Shown in pieces: positions 1 to 13,020 of a stretch of DNA of 64,000 bases. The notes beneath the pieces were generated by a model. The model was not told the origin of the DNA. It saw nothing but the letters and a program-made list of their open reading frames with translations, and did not search any database. The position numbers were made by a program, and so were the translations under genes. The stretch spans positions 21,375,252-21,439,251 of the forward strand of contig JAJEKV010000018.1 in assembly GCA_021234155.1 (NCBI GenBank), in the 5' to 3' direction. This stretch comes from Isoetes taiwanensis (lineage: Eukaryota > Streptophyta > Lycopodiopsida > Isoetales > Isoetaceae). Each line of letters begins with the position of its first letter. Position 1 is the first letter of the stretch.

Positions 1-2419
1 CTTTCGGATCCAACGGCTTAAACCATGGTAGGAAGAACTTTGATGCTCATTGTTTACGTCCTAAAATGCGGAAACTAGTACCAAGCAACCCTTGCATGTA
101 CATTGTGGCATGCACAAATTCATAGATCAGGTGGTTGATGCACGCCAAGCTCCATTTTTTAAAGTAGAACATGTTATTTTCCTATTAGTTATTTGTTGGT
201 ATAGTCCTCTAATACTTGTGCACCATGCGGATGACACCCGGTTGGTTCATGATGCCTATGCCAAGTCACGGAGGGATCATCTAATGGAGGCATTAATTGT
301 AGAAGGCGAGATGAATATACAAAAGCGAGTTGTTCCTACGGGGTAGATAGTCCCTTTGACTTGTTTGTAAATTACGGTTTGTATGAGCCATGCTCAGAGC
401 TTCTTTGTACTCAATAAGTAATGAAAAATTTAATTTATTTGTCTCACTTACACACAATGCAAATAACAATGCGTGTAATTATCAATGTGTTTTCTCAATT
501 ATGTGTGCGAAATGTAATTATAAATTGTGAATCTCAAGTGTTTTCTTCTATTGAGGTGAATCATCTAATTCAGGAGAAAGCTCGTTATCTTTGACTTAAA
601 TTACGTGTTGGGCAAGAGTGTGCACAAGAATGAAAATATTAACTCAAGATACCAACAGATCGAGAAAGATGAGCTTCAATTTAATATAGGAAAGCAGGTT
701 TTTTTCTGCGGCCGGGGTTAGCATCCTTTGTTAGCATTTGTAAGAGAAGGGTTTGATGTTGCCATCGGTCTTCACTCACTTCTAAAAATCTTCAACCAAT
801 TGTGGAACATATTTGTGATGCTTTTTCCATAAAGCTGAAGTTTGTTTTTCGGGGGGCGGGTGTTGGACTACGCCACACAAACACCTCTTGAACCTCAAAG
901 GGGTTGTTTGTGAAACCATTAACTGTGGTATGGAAAATTTGTACCCGGAGTACTATGGACATACAATTCTGATCGACGACGAAGATACAAATCCACTTTG
1001 AATCTGTAGGAAGCTACATATGTCCTTTCTCTTGGACACGATATTATTTGGTGACGGTGCTTGTCATGGAGCTCATTCCATGGCTTAATGGATTCAAAAT
1101 GGCCGAAGATGGTATAGTTTATGTGAAAAAAGCATCCAATGACTAATGCGGCGGATGGCATATCGAGGCGGTGGAGCAATTTTCTTTGGCAAACTATGGC
1201 AGCAACTTGGGTGCTTTCTAACGCCTAAATTTAGTCAATATCTGAACAAGGAATGGAGAAAGCGCCATCATGTTATTGGCCTCTCGGTGGCCCATTGTTG
1301 GTCTGGAGACTTTGGTGATGTACAAATTCAAATGTTATGAATATATGTATCAAAGTTTTTGTTCATTGCACTTGAGTACTCTATTCTTCTTGTCTTTCTT
1401 ATTGGTACAATTATGAGTGTGTATACATAATTAAGTGATCTTCATTTGCTTTGTAGATGAATGGACTGAAACACAAAAGACTATTAAGAAACTAAGAGAT
1501 GGGGATTTCTGCGCACCGAGGTAATACAAACCAACACAAGGCGCAGAAATTACATAGGGTTGGGGACCGATTATCGCCTCTATCTTTGCTGTTTTCTGAA
1601 CTTTTGGGAAAAGGTTGAGCAAAATTGAAAATTATGAGGAGCGAGCAACCATGAAAGGTATATTGGCAGCAAATCACTTGTTGCACAACCCTTGGGGAAG
1701 GCACGTGTCTGGAAGATCACAGGCCATGTAGGATGGAAAGGTTTGCGGTGTGGCGTGCTATAGAAACCGCATGGACTCTTGCTTTAGGGACATCTCTTCA
1801 GCCTCTCGGGGAATTGGAAGACATGATGCAATAGTCATAAGATATCCCGGCTCCCTCTTGACATTTTGAAGCTTGGTCATGAATTATGAGCCATGCTCAT
1901 TTTTGGGTGTGTTATATTTATGTCCACAATATAAATATATCAACCATTTGTACATGAAAACTTGTCCATTTCTTATCTTTGCCATGGTAAGAAACCATTT
2001 TTTTTATGTTTATGCAATTCAACTTTCTTGTGTTCAATTCTAATCAACACACTTAACAAATTTTTATAATATTTTAGGAATGTACAGATCTGTACATAAA
2101 ATGTACATCTTGTTGTACATCTTATATCATTGATGTACATAATGCATAGTAGTCCGGTTCTTCAGTTCTTATAACAAAAGTATTACAATATTTGGGGAAA
2201 GTACTACGGGTCGACTTAGTCCATGTCATCTACAATTCTTTGGAAGTTGTGATAACAATGTCTCATGGACTTCATCGGCAAGTGAAATCTTTGTGCTTGC
2301 CCCCTTAGACTTGTGTTTTACTTTCTTGAATGGGATTGAACCCCAATCCACGGTTACTGCGGTACCAAAACATTCTTAGTAGGAGGCGGTTTATACTTAT
2401 TGTGGCGGCACGGGATTAG
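1..2419. other. Unassigned AT-rich DNA, no recognised gene
   Basis: Only short open frames are present, for example 84 codons at 92-346 (plus) and 64 codons at 1,146-1,340 (plus), and I recognise none of them. The plus strand around 1,440-1,740 reads like broken coding sequence, with long stretches of non-repetitive codons interrupted by stops, but no motif can be named. Several TGTACA palindromes sit at 2,070-2,150 and link this stretch to the TGTACA-rich block at 4,130-4,500. It could be the flank or a second decayed gene of the element at 2,420-5,375. That link is inference. Confidence 0.4.
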
Positions 2420-5375
2420 TTCATAATATTGTCCTTCAATGACACTAGTGCCAGCGGTATTCATTTCCATAATCATCAATTGAATCTTCTTCCAATGCAT
2501 GCTTTTTCACGGTGCACATGAGAACATAGTATGAAACACCTTCCACATTGTCACAGTCTTTGCAAAAGACACAAATACATCTGAAAGCGACTACGGTGTC
2601 ATCTAAACCAGCCTCGTCCTCTGCATACAAAACATCCACATCATTTTAAACTTCAACCGAGAGGCAATATGATCACTCCAAACTTTTAGAGACCATTCTC
2701 CACAATGTTTAATGTTCTCACAATTCAACCAATTGAAGTTAATGCAAGCATCACAAAAAGCGAGCAGTGCATAGCAACTTTGTTGGATCTGTTTGGGTTT
2801 ATAGTTGACCTGAGAATGTATCTGGCGAGTACAAAGTCTTGCAATTGAATGCTTCTGCCTTTGTTCACATCTGTTTTCCAACCTCCCAAAACACCCTTTC
2901 ACAATCCGATTCCTTGGCCCTTAAAAGCTGCACAAAACGTTTACGCTTTTTGTCAGCGGCATGCCATTTTGTTTTCTCTGCTTTCGGCTCTCAAGCCACA
3001 ACTTTGCTATACCATTGTGCCATCATGTGTGACTTTCCCATGGCGGATCAAAGAAATTCCATATCACTTTCGAATTTTATTTTCAACATGGTATCTCTGA
3101 TTCCATACCATGCGTCTTGATTTGAATTGAGATGCACAACCATCCGACCCACACATAATGAAGGTTTATGTGTCCCACCTCCATTATTCTTAAGCCACCC
3201 CAAATGTAATTTAAAACCATGTTGCACAAAATGAGTGTCATGCTTCACGTCATCACGAAACATAGAAATGCCTTTGTTTTTTTAAAACACCTTCTATTTT
3301 CATCATTGAAATATGGACCAAAATACTAATTTGATCCCGAGTTCCAATGCTTTCGGATTGCACTTGTCCACTGGTTTCAATGTGTAGTTCTCTGCAAAGT
3401 CAACAACGGACAACACACTATTATCAGGGAGTTTCTCAACACATCTTTTAAAATGTTTTGCTCTGCCCGGTGTCTTTGTAAAGTTATGATCACGTAAACT
3501 TAGCAAGCTGATTTTTCATGTTCTTTAACAAAGCAGATGCTTTGTCATTACGATCAACTAATCTAAGCCTTACGGATGTACCTTTTTGGATGGCTCATTG
3601 ACATATGCATATACTTGCCGGTCCACATTAAAATTCCATCTTCCTCGTTTGGGCCGGATGTCTAATTTCTTCACTCCACATTCATCACATTAAGCCTTTG
3701 ATGCATTTTAGTTTATGCCATTCATCCGTCACATATTTCTATGGCTGTTGACCTCCACAAGATACTAACATTATCAAAAGTTTTCTTGTTTTGCTTGACA
3801 TACTCCATTGTTTTTCTTTGGGATGCCCACCGGACACTTCGGCCGACAAGTGCAATTAACATGTAGGGATCTCCTCATATCATTGAAGGCCTTTACATGC
3901 GGATCGCTTGCTCATGTTTGACACAACAACATGTGTTTCTCTCCTTCAATTTCCTTATGCAATCGGGTTTTGGATACTTTCGAGGCTGTCGAGAGAATTT
4001 TGGTATCGGGATTACGATATACAAAGCTATTGATAAAGCTTTCGGTTGCAATAACAAAAGCATTAAAGACCATGTTAGCAAAATGATATCGGCAACCCGG
4101 ATGCCAAAAGATTATTGAACTATACTATTGTACAATTAATGTATGTTCTATGTACATAAAATGTCCATCCAGCGGTTCAGCGATACATTCTTGTACACCT
4201 AATGTACATCTAATGTGCAACGGTACATCTAATGTACGATAACGATTCCAATGCGCCGGTTCAGCGAACATCCAATGTACATCAATGTACATCCAATGTA
4301 CATCTAATTAATGTTCCAATATTAGTACATCACATTAATGTTACAATATCAGTACAACTAATGTACATATGTATGATTTGTTTGGCTTCATTACCTGAAA
4401 GTACACTAAAATGTAAAATGATGTAATTTTGATATTCAAGTACATGTAAATGCAGCTGCATGGACATGTAAGTGTTAATGGATGTACATCTAAAAAAGTA
4501 CCTAATAGCACATCAACATAGAAGATTTACGCTACTATGTAAACAATGTATAAATGTAAACAATGTAAAATGCAATACATTTCATGAAAACCATGTGTAT
4601 TCATTAACAGGTCACTTTCGAACGAGAACTAGAATGTCTGAAGAAAGTCATGAAAAATTTTTTGGAAGAAAACATAAACTCCAAAGGCTGAATTGATTCA
4701 ATTACAAGAGCAAACATGTGAGATATCAAGGTATTGCATTGCTTGTGTTCTCCTCTTCATGACATCTCTAACCTTTGGTGAAACTTTGGTATTGTCAAGC
4801 CAAAATTCACGAACGACATTTGATTGAATCATCGATTCTATTTGATCTTAGCATCCTTCACGCCAAAGCCCATACATTTGCTCCACTTAATGACATTATC
4901 TTCCTTCTTCTTTGCGGCTTTGGATAAATTTCTTGGCTGTATCTTTAGCAATTTTGAAGAAACATTCTTGTTTATATCTCCTTTTTCCAACAATCATTGA
5001 TAGCGGTGAATGTTTTGCGACCAATTTATCTTTGCTATTAGCGGACTTTACTTCTTGAAGCCCATCTTTCAAGTTTACGATCATTGATTTCATAACAATA
5101 ACCGGAAGGATTTCCAATTCTGGGTTAATGAGAAAAAAGCACATCATCTTGCAACAAAGCGATCACAAAAACTAATCTTTGATCTGGATGAAGCGTTTGC
5201 CGATAGCGAGGATGCAATCCACCGACTGTCAACCGCGCTTCTTTATTTGTTTTGTGGCATAACAGCGGCCAATGTCGGCATACTTGGCGGCTTAGAACCA
5301 TCACTTCCATTGGAATTCTCACCCTCCATGAGCAGTTGAAATTGATTTGTATTTCTTGTAGATTCAATTGGCATG
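2420..5375 (-). pseudogene. Transposase-like protein, RNase-H-like fold suspected, copy 1 (decayed)
   Basis: The coding sequence is broken into several frames but keeps an ordered set of motifs, read on the minus strand. A low-complexity start lies near 5,375 (MPIESTRNTNQF). A Lys-rich segment is at 5,060-4,896, and FWLDNTKVSPKVRDVM at about 4,850-4,740. A Cys cluster ERNTCCCVKHE is at 3,960-3,897, with a possible CDECG zinc element at about 3,700. Then come VVDFAENYTLKP at 3,420-3,361, a QWTSAIRKHWNS segment just after it, HDTHFVQH at 3,240-3,190, SDGCASQFKS at 3,160-3,121 and an HGK..HDG segment at 3,050-3,000. A basic stretch ends near 2,870. Acidic residues in the DFAENY, HDT and SDG motifs would suit a DDD/DDE RNase-H-like catalytic core; this is inference from pattern. 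The same motifs in the same order occur at 44,630-46,390 on the plus strand. I cannot name the superfamily. Frameshifts may partly be sequencing error. Confidence 0.6.
4130..4500. repeat. TGTACA-rich minisatellite
   Basis: Variants of an 11-12 bp unit resembling AATGTACATCT recur at least ten times, in part tandemly, for example at 4,206-4,225 and 4,265-4,310. TGTACA is self-complementary. The block lies between two coding segments of the transposase-like gene on the minus strand (before the Cys cluster, after the FWLDNT segment), so it probably occupies an intron or an insertion in that gene. Isolated TGTACA copies occur at 2,070-2,150 and near 5,550. Confidence 0.7.
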
Positions 5376-6452
5376 TGTTTATGCGAATTCCTTGGTGTTA
5401 GATCGCATGTGAAGGGGAATTTGGGAAGGGAGGGGCGGATCCATTCGAATTGGTTCGGTGGTTGGGTGGTTAACCAAAATTTGGGGAATATCGGGGATGA
5501 TCTTGCAATCATTGCATATCGACACAAAGCGACAAACCATAGTATCTTGATGTACATCTAAAATGTACCCCAAAAAAGCACAAATTAGTCCTTCAATTCA
5601 GATCACGATAATGCATTACACCCTTTCATGCTTTTACCCACAAATAACTTCGCCTACTCAAAAATCACAAATAAATAAGATCATTCTCGTGTAAGAAGAA
5701 ACAAAGCGGGTTGAAGATGCTTTCAAGTTGTCAAAAATGCACCTTCTTCTTCAAAGAAGAATGCAATCAAATGCTTCTTTTTTGTGACACATTCTTCATT
5801 TACAATCTGTTTGTTAAACTCAGGTTGCAAATAAACTTAGCCTTCGGACAAGTAATATAGAACCACGGATGTCAATTTTACGAAATGCGCTTGAAAATAG
5901 TTGATCAATGAAGCAATCAAACGCTCAATATACGCTTTATTAGGGAACCAACAAACCAAAATTTTCTTTGCAATCTTCTCTTTATATAGTTCCACAAGTG
6001 AAGCGATGCAAATGCACTCAATGAAAAATGAGGCAATTAACTTATTGTTTGAAAGACATCAACAACATCATGCATCGTCCAATAGCATAATACATGGTAA
6101 TGCATGCTCCCCTTTCCTTCAACCTTCCCATACGCCTCGATACCTTGGTGGCGGCCGATGAAAATAATTTCTGAAAAATGCGGTTAGTGCAAAACAAAAA
6201 TTATTTTCTTTTTAAAGCAAAAGAATTAAACCTTGGAAGGACTAAACCTAAGCCCCTTACCTAGCAAAAACAAAGCAAATCACGGCTATGCCTAGTTGTT
6301 CCCAATCAGTCCACCAAGAACCATTAGCTATTTTACAACGGGCTTAGTCTCGGGACTCCAAATGTAGAATGAAGAGTGGTGAGAGAAAAAATCGGGCCTT
6401 CTTGTAAGCGGAATAAAAGCTCCGACTTTGAAGGGATAAAAAGGTTGAACTA
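5376..6452. other. Unassigned AT-rich DNA
   Basis: No convincing coding frame is present. An 86-codon open frame at 5,901-6,161 (plus) has no recognisable motif and unremarkable composition. Nothing repeated was seen apart from one TGTACA site near 5,550. The stretch may be the 5' non-coding end of the transposase-like element that lies to its left on the minus strand. Confidence 0.35.
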
Positions 6453-9113
6453 GGGGAAAACTACCAAATACCCAGAGTTTATGTAATTACCAAAATACCC
6501 TTATGAGTTTCAAAATTACCAAAATGCCCACGGCTCAAATAAATACACTATATAAAACTAATGTAATGGTGCCCGGTTCTTTGGTATAAAAATTAAAGAA
6601 TCTGTCTTGGACAAAACCTATTCATTCTATCATTTTTTCATTCTCCCTTTTTTTCTTTTTTTAATCCCCTTGTCCCTCCCTTTACCTTCCCTTTCCCCTT
6701 CCCCTTTTTCCCTTTCTCTTTTTTCTGATGGGCTTTTTTTCCTTTCATTTTTATCTTTCCCAGCTCTTTCTATTTTTTCCTTTCTTTTTCCCTTCCTTTT
6801 CCTTTTCCTATTCCTTTTCTCTTTCCGTTTCCATGCATTTTTTTTAGTTTCTCTTTTGCTCACCTTTTTATGTGCCCTTTTCTTCCTTTCCCCTTTTCTT
6901 CCTCTTGATCCCCCCTTTTTCCATCTCTTTTCCCATTTCCCTCTTTTTCCTCGGCCCTTTTTTCAACTTTACATTCCCTTTTCTACTTCCCTTGTCCTTT
7001 CAACTTTACATCCCTTTTCATCCTTTCCCCACCCTTTCTTTTCCAGGTGCCCTTTTTCCTTTTCCTTTCCCTTCAGCTTCCTTTTCATTTCTCTTTTCCT
7101 TTCCCTTTCTCTTTTTTCCATGCCTATTTCTATTCCCTTTTCTCAACTTTTTTTATGTGCCTCTTTTCATCCTCCTCCCCTTTTTGCCTTTCCAATTTCT
7201 CCTTTCCTGTTTTCTTGTTACTTTTCCCTTTCCCATGCTCTTTTTTCCTTTTTTTTTCCCTTTACTCACCCTTTTCTTTTCCCGTTTGTCCCATGCCCTT
7301 TTCCCCTTCCTCCTTTTCTATTTCTTGTTCCTTACCCTTTGCCTCTTCTACTTTTCCACCACCCTTTTCCTCCTTTTTCCATCTTTTCCCTCTCCCTTTT
7401 GCTAGATGCTCTTTTTGCTTCCATTTTCCTCTTTCTTCACCCTTTCTCTCTTCCCGTTTTTTCCATGTACTTTTCCTTTCCCCCTTTTCCTCGTGCCCTT
7501 TTCCCCATTCTCTTTTTTGCCCTTTCCCCCCTCTCTTTTCTTTTTCCTTTCCCTTTCATTTTCCCATCTTTGTTTGTCCCCTTCTTCCCACCTTTTCTTA
7601 TTTTCCCTTCACTTTTCTCCTTTTCCCACCTTACTTTTTACCCTTTTTTTAGGTGCCCTTTTCCCTCTCCTTTTTACATCCCCTTTTCTATTTCCTTTTC
7701 CTTTCCTTTTCCCATCTTTCCTTTTTCATCCTTTCTAATTCCTTTTTCGTCCTTCCTAGTTTTTATTCCTTTTCCTTACTTCTTTTCACCTCATTTCTTT
7801 TTCACTTTTACCCTTTTTACATTTTTCCTTCTTTCTTTCTTTTTAATCCCTTTTTCCTCCTTCCTTTTCTTTTTTTTCCATTTTTCCATTTTTTTTCTTG
7901 TTTTTGTTTCCCTTTATCTTTATTTCCCTCTTCCTTTTTCCCTTCCCCTTTTTCTTTCCTTTTCCCATTTCCTTTTTGACTATCGGATTAAGGTGAATTT
8001 GGGCCATCTCCATTTATCTTCCCCCTTTTCCTTTTCTCCTTCTCTTTTTGTTTTCCCCTTCCTACCCTTTTTTGTTCCTTTTCCTTCTTCCTCTTTTTTG
8101 TTTTCTATTTTTCCTTTTCCATTTTTTATTTTTTCATATTCTTATTTCTCCTTTTCCCTTTTCCTTTTCTCCTTTTGTCCTTTCTCTCTCCTCTTCCTTT
8201 TCCTTCTCTCCTTTTCCTTTTCCTTTTCCTTTTTTCCTTTTCCCTTTCATGGTTCGATTGTCGGATTAAGTGAATCATATTGGAGCCATGGTCAAGATGA
8301 AACTTTAGTTGAAGACACACGCACACATTATCTCCACAGTTGGTCAATCAAATCCTTGACCGCCCGATCTAGGGCTCCATTGAAGACACACGCTATAACA
8401 TTATAATATAAGATATAAGATAAACATATAAACAAATTATCAATTTGCCCCCTACACACCAAACTTAATTGCCAAAATACCCCTACACACCAAACTAATC
8501 ACCAAAATGCAATACACACCAAACTTAATTACCAAAATGCCCCTACATACTAAACTTAATTACCAAAATGCCCTTACATACTCAATCTACATGAAATGCC
8601 TCAAGAATAGAAGTTTAAATTCAACAAAGGGATTCTGAAGTCACAATTATCAACTGAATTGGAGCCCTATATGTGTCTCTTCCATTACACCTTCCATAAA
8701 AGATGTTCCTCTTCTTTACATCTTCTTCTCTTGTGCACATCGTTTAGGTTTTGGGTCCAAGAGGTGCATGTATGGCTGGTGGTGACATGCCTCCAATAGC
8801 ATCATCATGTCACCACAGGAGAAACACTGGCTTCTTGTAAGTGTCACAACAAGATTGTGTAGGAATATTTTGGTAAATAAATTTGATGTATAGGGTAAAT
8901 TTGGTGTAGATTGATCAGAATTAGTATGTAATGGTATTTTAATATTTAAGTTTGATGTGTAGAGGTATTTTGGTAATTAAGTTTGGTGTGTAGGGGCAAA
9001 TTGATAATTTATTTGTACATTTATTTGAATCAGGGACATTTTGGTAATTTTGTAACTCATAAGGGCATTTTGGTAATTACATAAACTCATAGGGGCATTT
9101 TGGTAGTTTTCCC
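6453..9113. mobile_element. Foldback/TIR element with an internal insertion
   Basis: The left end starts GGGGAAAACTACCAAAT at 6,453, and the reverse complement of the right end starts GGGAAAACTACCAAAAT at 9,113. The inverted arms match over about 95 bp (6,453-6,545 against 9,113-9,020), both built on the phrase ATTACCAAAATGCCC. The right arm continues inward to about 8,870. Its partner is not adjacent to 6,545 but resumes at 8,424-8,590, starting at the same point (AAATTATCAATTTGCCCC). So the left arm appears to be split by about 1.88 kb (6,546-8,423). No transposase frame exists, so it would be non-autonomous. I saw no convincing target-site duplication: the nine flanking bases on each side agree at only about five positions. 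MULE-like or foldback classes are possible. Confidence 0.65.
6622..8250. repeat. Polypyrimidine tract (T/C on plus strand), ~1.6 kb
   Basis: The plus strand is almost purely T and C, in irregular CCCTTTTCC-type units, with recurring punctuation such as ATGCCCTTTT and GTGCCCTTTT. It is interrupted once, at 7,978-8,016, by a segment containing TATCGGATTAAGGTGAAT. A variant of that segment (TGTCGGATTAAGTGAAT) closes the tract at about 8,258-8,275, which suggests growth by duplication of larger units. A 599-codon open frame across it consists of Phe, Leu, Pro and Ser only and is a by-product of composition. Homopurine-homopyrimidine DNA of this kind can form triplex (H-DNA) and is difficult to sequence. 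Confidence 0.9.
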
Positions 9114-11138
9114 TTTTACTTATTCTTTGGTTGCCCCAAGGGCAAACCCTAGGGCTGGAGGTGAGGTTATGGTTGGTATATGCTACAAAATATTTGATTT
9201 GGATGGCAGATATTTGGCCTGTATGAGATTTGGACGATGGATATATGGCATGTATGAGATTTATCTGATGAGGATGTGGCCTAGAGCTAAAGTAACATTG
9301 AAATTCTGTTACACATTCTTTTTTGTATGGGTTTGAGTGAAGTGATGTTAAGTGGGAATGTTGGCAAGTTAGCTGCCCGACCACATGTCTAAACTTCTAT
9401 GGAAGAACTAAAGCCTTTCAAGATACCTCATCTTGATTTCTTTCTTCTTCCTTTAGATTCACATTAGAGCAACAAAGGAGATCCTATTTCATTTTTGACT
9501 TGGGTCTTTTTGAGTGGGTGGATTGAGATTTATCTTGGGCGAACACATCACGGGTTCAGCGGTCTCTACGCCTTATGTTGGCATTCTTTTCTAGATTCTA
9601 GATAATGCGTGGGCTACAAATTCTTGACAAGTTGGGTTGTCTGCGACGTCGGGGAATGAGTTTGATACGTTGCACTTGCAGGTACGACGTAATGAACCGA
9701 TAGACTGACTTGTGGATGACGTGCTTGTGCTTTTCTTCAATTAGTGCTCAGGGAGTCTGTTCTATTTGATTGGCTCTTGGATGTAAAATAATTTCTTGCT
9801 GGAGCTCTTTTTTTGTGTTCTTAACCAGTTGTCCTTGCAGGTTAAGCCAATCCGACCGTTCACTACTATCTGATCGAAACTAAGTTACTATGCATAATTT
9901 TTAGAATATACTTCTGTTAAAAATATTCTAATGATTATTTCTATAACTATTCGAATATTCTTTTCTGGGAGAATATTCCAGTGCTTGCTGCAGGAATCAC
10001 CCGAATATGCCAATGGCACAAGAATATGCCATTTTATCCAACAATGGGCCCCAATTGGCCCTCTGTTTCTCGCGCATTTTCTCCATCATCGCTGGCTATG
10101 ACGCTAATCTCCTGTAGATAGCAAGATTGAAATATCAAGGCTTAGACTGTTGTGTTGCAGATAACAAATGGTAACAAACAAGAGCTACAATCTGACCCAG
10201 GTATTAATTTGATCACTTATCTGCGATCATGTTTTTCGGACCTTGAAGCAATTTCCCTAAGCCTTGATATCTGCTAATCTCCTGCAAGAATCCTATTGTA
10301 GGTCATATCATATTCCAGATATCTACTGATTAGAGATACAATCTGACCCAGATATTTGCTAATCTCCTACAGGGCCACCTCAATCCGATGTCCATTACAG
10401 AGACCACCGAGTCGTTTTAGAATGATTTGCTGGAATTTTGGAGCAGGTAAAATGAGAGTATTGTTCCCTACATTTTGCATTTGTTTTAGGCTCATGACTT
10501 AGATAGGAAGAAATCATGATCGGTTGAGTAGTTCTTTGCAAAAGTTCATGTGGGTTGTATTTTTTGATTTTTTCCTCATATGCATCTCATATGTTCCTCA
10601 TCTGCATCTCATTTAGCATAATCCTATAGTATTGCTAATCCGGCCAAAATTTTTGTTGGAATGCTTTTGCATCTATTTTTTTTATTGGATTTTAGCAGGA
10701 AAAAACCATGTCTTTTGATTTTTCCTCTGTTTCAGCATTCAAAAGCTCCGGAAGACTTGATTGATTTTGCCATTTGATCATCTGATTTCAGTTGCAGCTC
10801 TGTCTCAGCAAAAATTTGGGCAAAACAAATTGTAGAATCGTTGATTGAGCAAACTCCTCATCTGCATCACATCTGTTCCTGCATCCAACAATAGCTCCGG
10901 TGCTCCAACCTGCTCGGACCCGTGGTTAAGGGAGGTCAACCCTCCCCTCTCAGAAATTACTGCAGCAACCCTCTTAGCCACCGGCCTCGAGGGTTATTTG
11001 TCGTAATTTTCTTGAGGGGAGGATTAACCTCCTCTTCTTAAAACTGATAAGCCTTAACAAGAAACAAGTCTCATTTAACTGGATTTCTTGAGCTAGGATA
11101 AGGTTGCATATTCACGGAATTAGTAAATACACACGCTA
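9114..11138. other. Unassigned DNA with short dispersed motifs
   Basis: No coding sequence is supported. Two short phrases recur: GCTAATCTCCTG and variants at about 10,106, 10,273 and 10,359, and CAATCTGACCCAG near 10,188 and 10,339. They point to decayed local duplication. The right part (about 10,900-11,138) immediately precedes the LINE and may include its 5' end. Confidence 0.4.
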
Positions 11139-11638
11139 AAATTTAGATTGTTGGTTGAAGATCGCGGAAGCGAAGGCGTTGAGAAGTGCCTTCTTGGTAA
11201 GTTAGAGAGAAATGGTGAAACAGGGATGGATCGGCGGTGGGGCCCCAGCGGGGCCTATCACGAGGGTATCGAGGGACCAAGGGATACAGTCGAGGCGGAC
11301 TTGGGTATAGGTAGCAGGGCGGAGGTAGGGAAAAGAAGAGAGGTGATAGGGCAGGGTTTGAGAGGATGGAGGAAAGGCGTTGGGAAAAGGGAATGTATGA
11401 TTTGGGCAAAGAGATGGCGAGCTTTTGAGAACATGTCAAAATCCATGCGATCCCAAATGATTGAAATGGCCAAATTCTTGATTGGAAAAAAGAGAGAAAG
11501 CTGAAAAGCCATTCTTTATGCGTGGCGATTGGCTTATTCCTTGCATGGCGGGGCGAGAACATGGCTAGAAGAACACGCTCTCAATGGATCTCCCGGTGCA
11601 AATGCAAAAGTCGGCTAGTGCAACCATTCTTGGATGAG

Positions 11639-13020
11639 GTCAGCTGGAGCAGAGGAGGATCTTTGCGAAACAACAACACAAGATAAAACATGAGTTTCGA
11701 GGTATCCCTCTCTTAAAGCATGCTTTTATTCCTAAAAGACTGAAAGAATTAGAATCCAAAGCAGTTATCGGCTGTATTAGACATGAGGGTGTGAGACTTT
11801 CAACAATCAGATTGGAACTTAGTAAAATGGGAAAGAGTATTAATATAAGGAACATGTTCTGGCTCGATTTTCCTTTTTTTGTGGTTGAATGTGAAGATAC
11901 CCAGACAGTGCAGTTCTTGTTAAAAAAAGGGACCATCTTCAAGGCAAATTCACAGTTTTATTTTCAGAAATGGAATGCCAAATTTGACCCAAATGATCTG
12001 AAGGAATTGTTTCACCCCGCCTCATGCTCAATTCAAGGGCTCAGCCCCATGTATTGGCACGAGGAGATCTTCAAGAACCTATTTGTGGAAATAGGTGACT
12101 ATATTGGGTGGGAGGCGATCCCGGAGAGAGCTCCCAGAATTTTAGTACAGATTGATATCCTCAAAGACATACCTAAGGAAGTAAAGTACTTAGACTACTA
12201 CGGGGAGGAGAAAAAGTTGAAATTAGAGTGGAGTGGTCTTCCAACCCCGTGTGGTATCTGTGGCCTCAGACTACATGGAGGGGGAGTATGTCAAGGAAAA
12301 TGGGTCAATCCGGTGAACAAACAAGCTCCCGAACCCATAGTAAACAAGGAAATAAAAAACCAGACCATTGTGAAAGATAGTTGGACTCCTGTAAATGGAA
12401 GGAAAAAGAACAAAAATGGTAGTGCTTACAAAAAAGCAAGGAGACAAAGGGCCAAACAGGAAAAGGAGAAACTGGACAATGAAAATCAAATCTCGAGGAA
12501 ATCTATGAAAATATGGAAAAAGAAAAATGAACATAAAAAGATGGCAGAAAAGGTCAAGGTCTTGGTCAAAGCTGGGGAGGGTCAAGACATTAAGGGGAAA
12601 GACTTGGTCCAACCTGGAAGTCTTTGTATTACTCCTGCTCACCTGATCAGAAGTAATACATTAACCATTGATGAACCTTCTCTCCCTCCAGTCAATGATT
12701 ACCCTGAGTCTTCTGATTCAGATATGTCGGCTGGAGGAACCCTACTGATAAAAGGGGACTGTTCAAGGGGAATGTATGCTAGTCCTGCAAATCTCAATTT
12801 CTCCCAAATGAAAGCGAGGATGAAAGAGATACCAAATGAAGACCAAAATTACATGAGGATAGCTTTGGGCCCGATGGAAAACGAGGAAGATATGGAAAAG
12901 GAAATTGTCCCCAACACACCACTACTTTCTGGGCAGACAGATCAGGCCAATGATGATCAGTCAAATGAGAAGTATAAGTTCTTCACAAAATCTCCCATGG
13001 ATTTTGACAACATGGAGTAG
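11639..13020 (+). CDS. LINE ORF1 protein, nucleic-acid-binding (DUF4283-like)
   Basis: The frame is open from just after a stop at 11,636 to TAG at 13,018-13,020. An N-terminal part starting with ATG near 11,561 lies in another frame, so the true start is uncertain and a small frameshift around 11,640-11,690 is likely. The region KAVIGCIRHEG to KWNAKFDPNDLKELF, then LSPMYWHEEIFKNLFVEIG and RAPRILVQIDILKDIP, follows the order of plant DUF4283 ORF1 proteins (hydrophobic core, FxxWxPxFxP, then the L.YW segment). It is followed by a short Cys element, PCGICGLRLHGG, where a zinc knuckle normally lies. That element has only part of the Cys/His set. Beyond about 12,330 the protein is very basic (KKKNKNGSAYKKARRQRAKQ) and then acidic and Ser-rich. 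ORF1 proteins of this family bind element RNA in the retrotransposition particle. Confidence 0.8.

Noticed and set aside
6607-8406. 599-codon open frame across the pyrimidine tract
   Set aside because: Its protein is almost only Phe, Leu, Pro and Ser because the DNA lacks purines. Several frames are open at once and no domain is visible.
11148-11562. 118- to 139-codon frames on both strands in the LINE leader
   Set aside because: They overlap on opposite strands, have no motif, and lie where an L1 5' untranslated region is expected.
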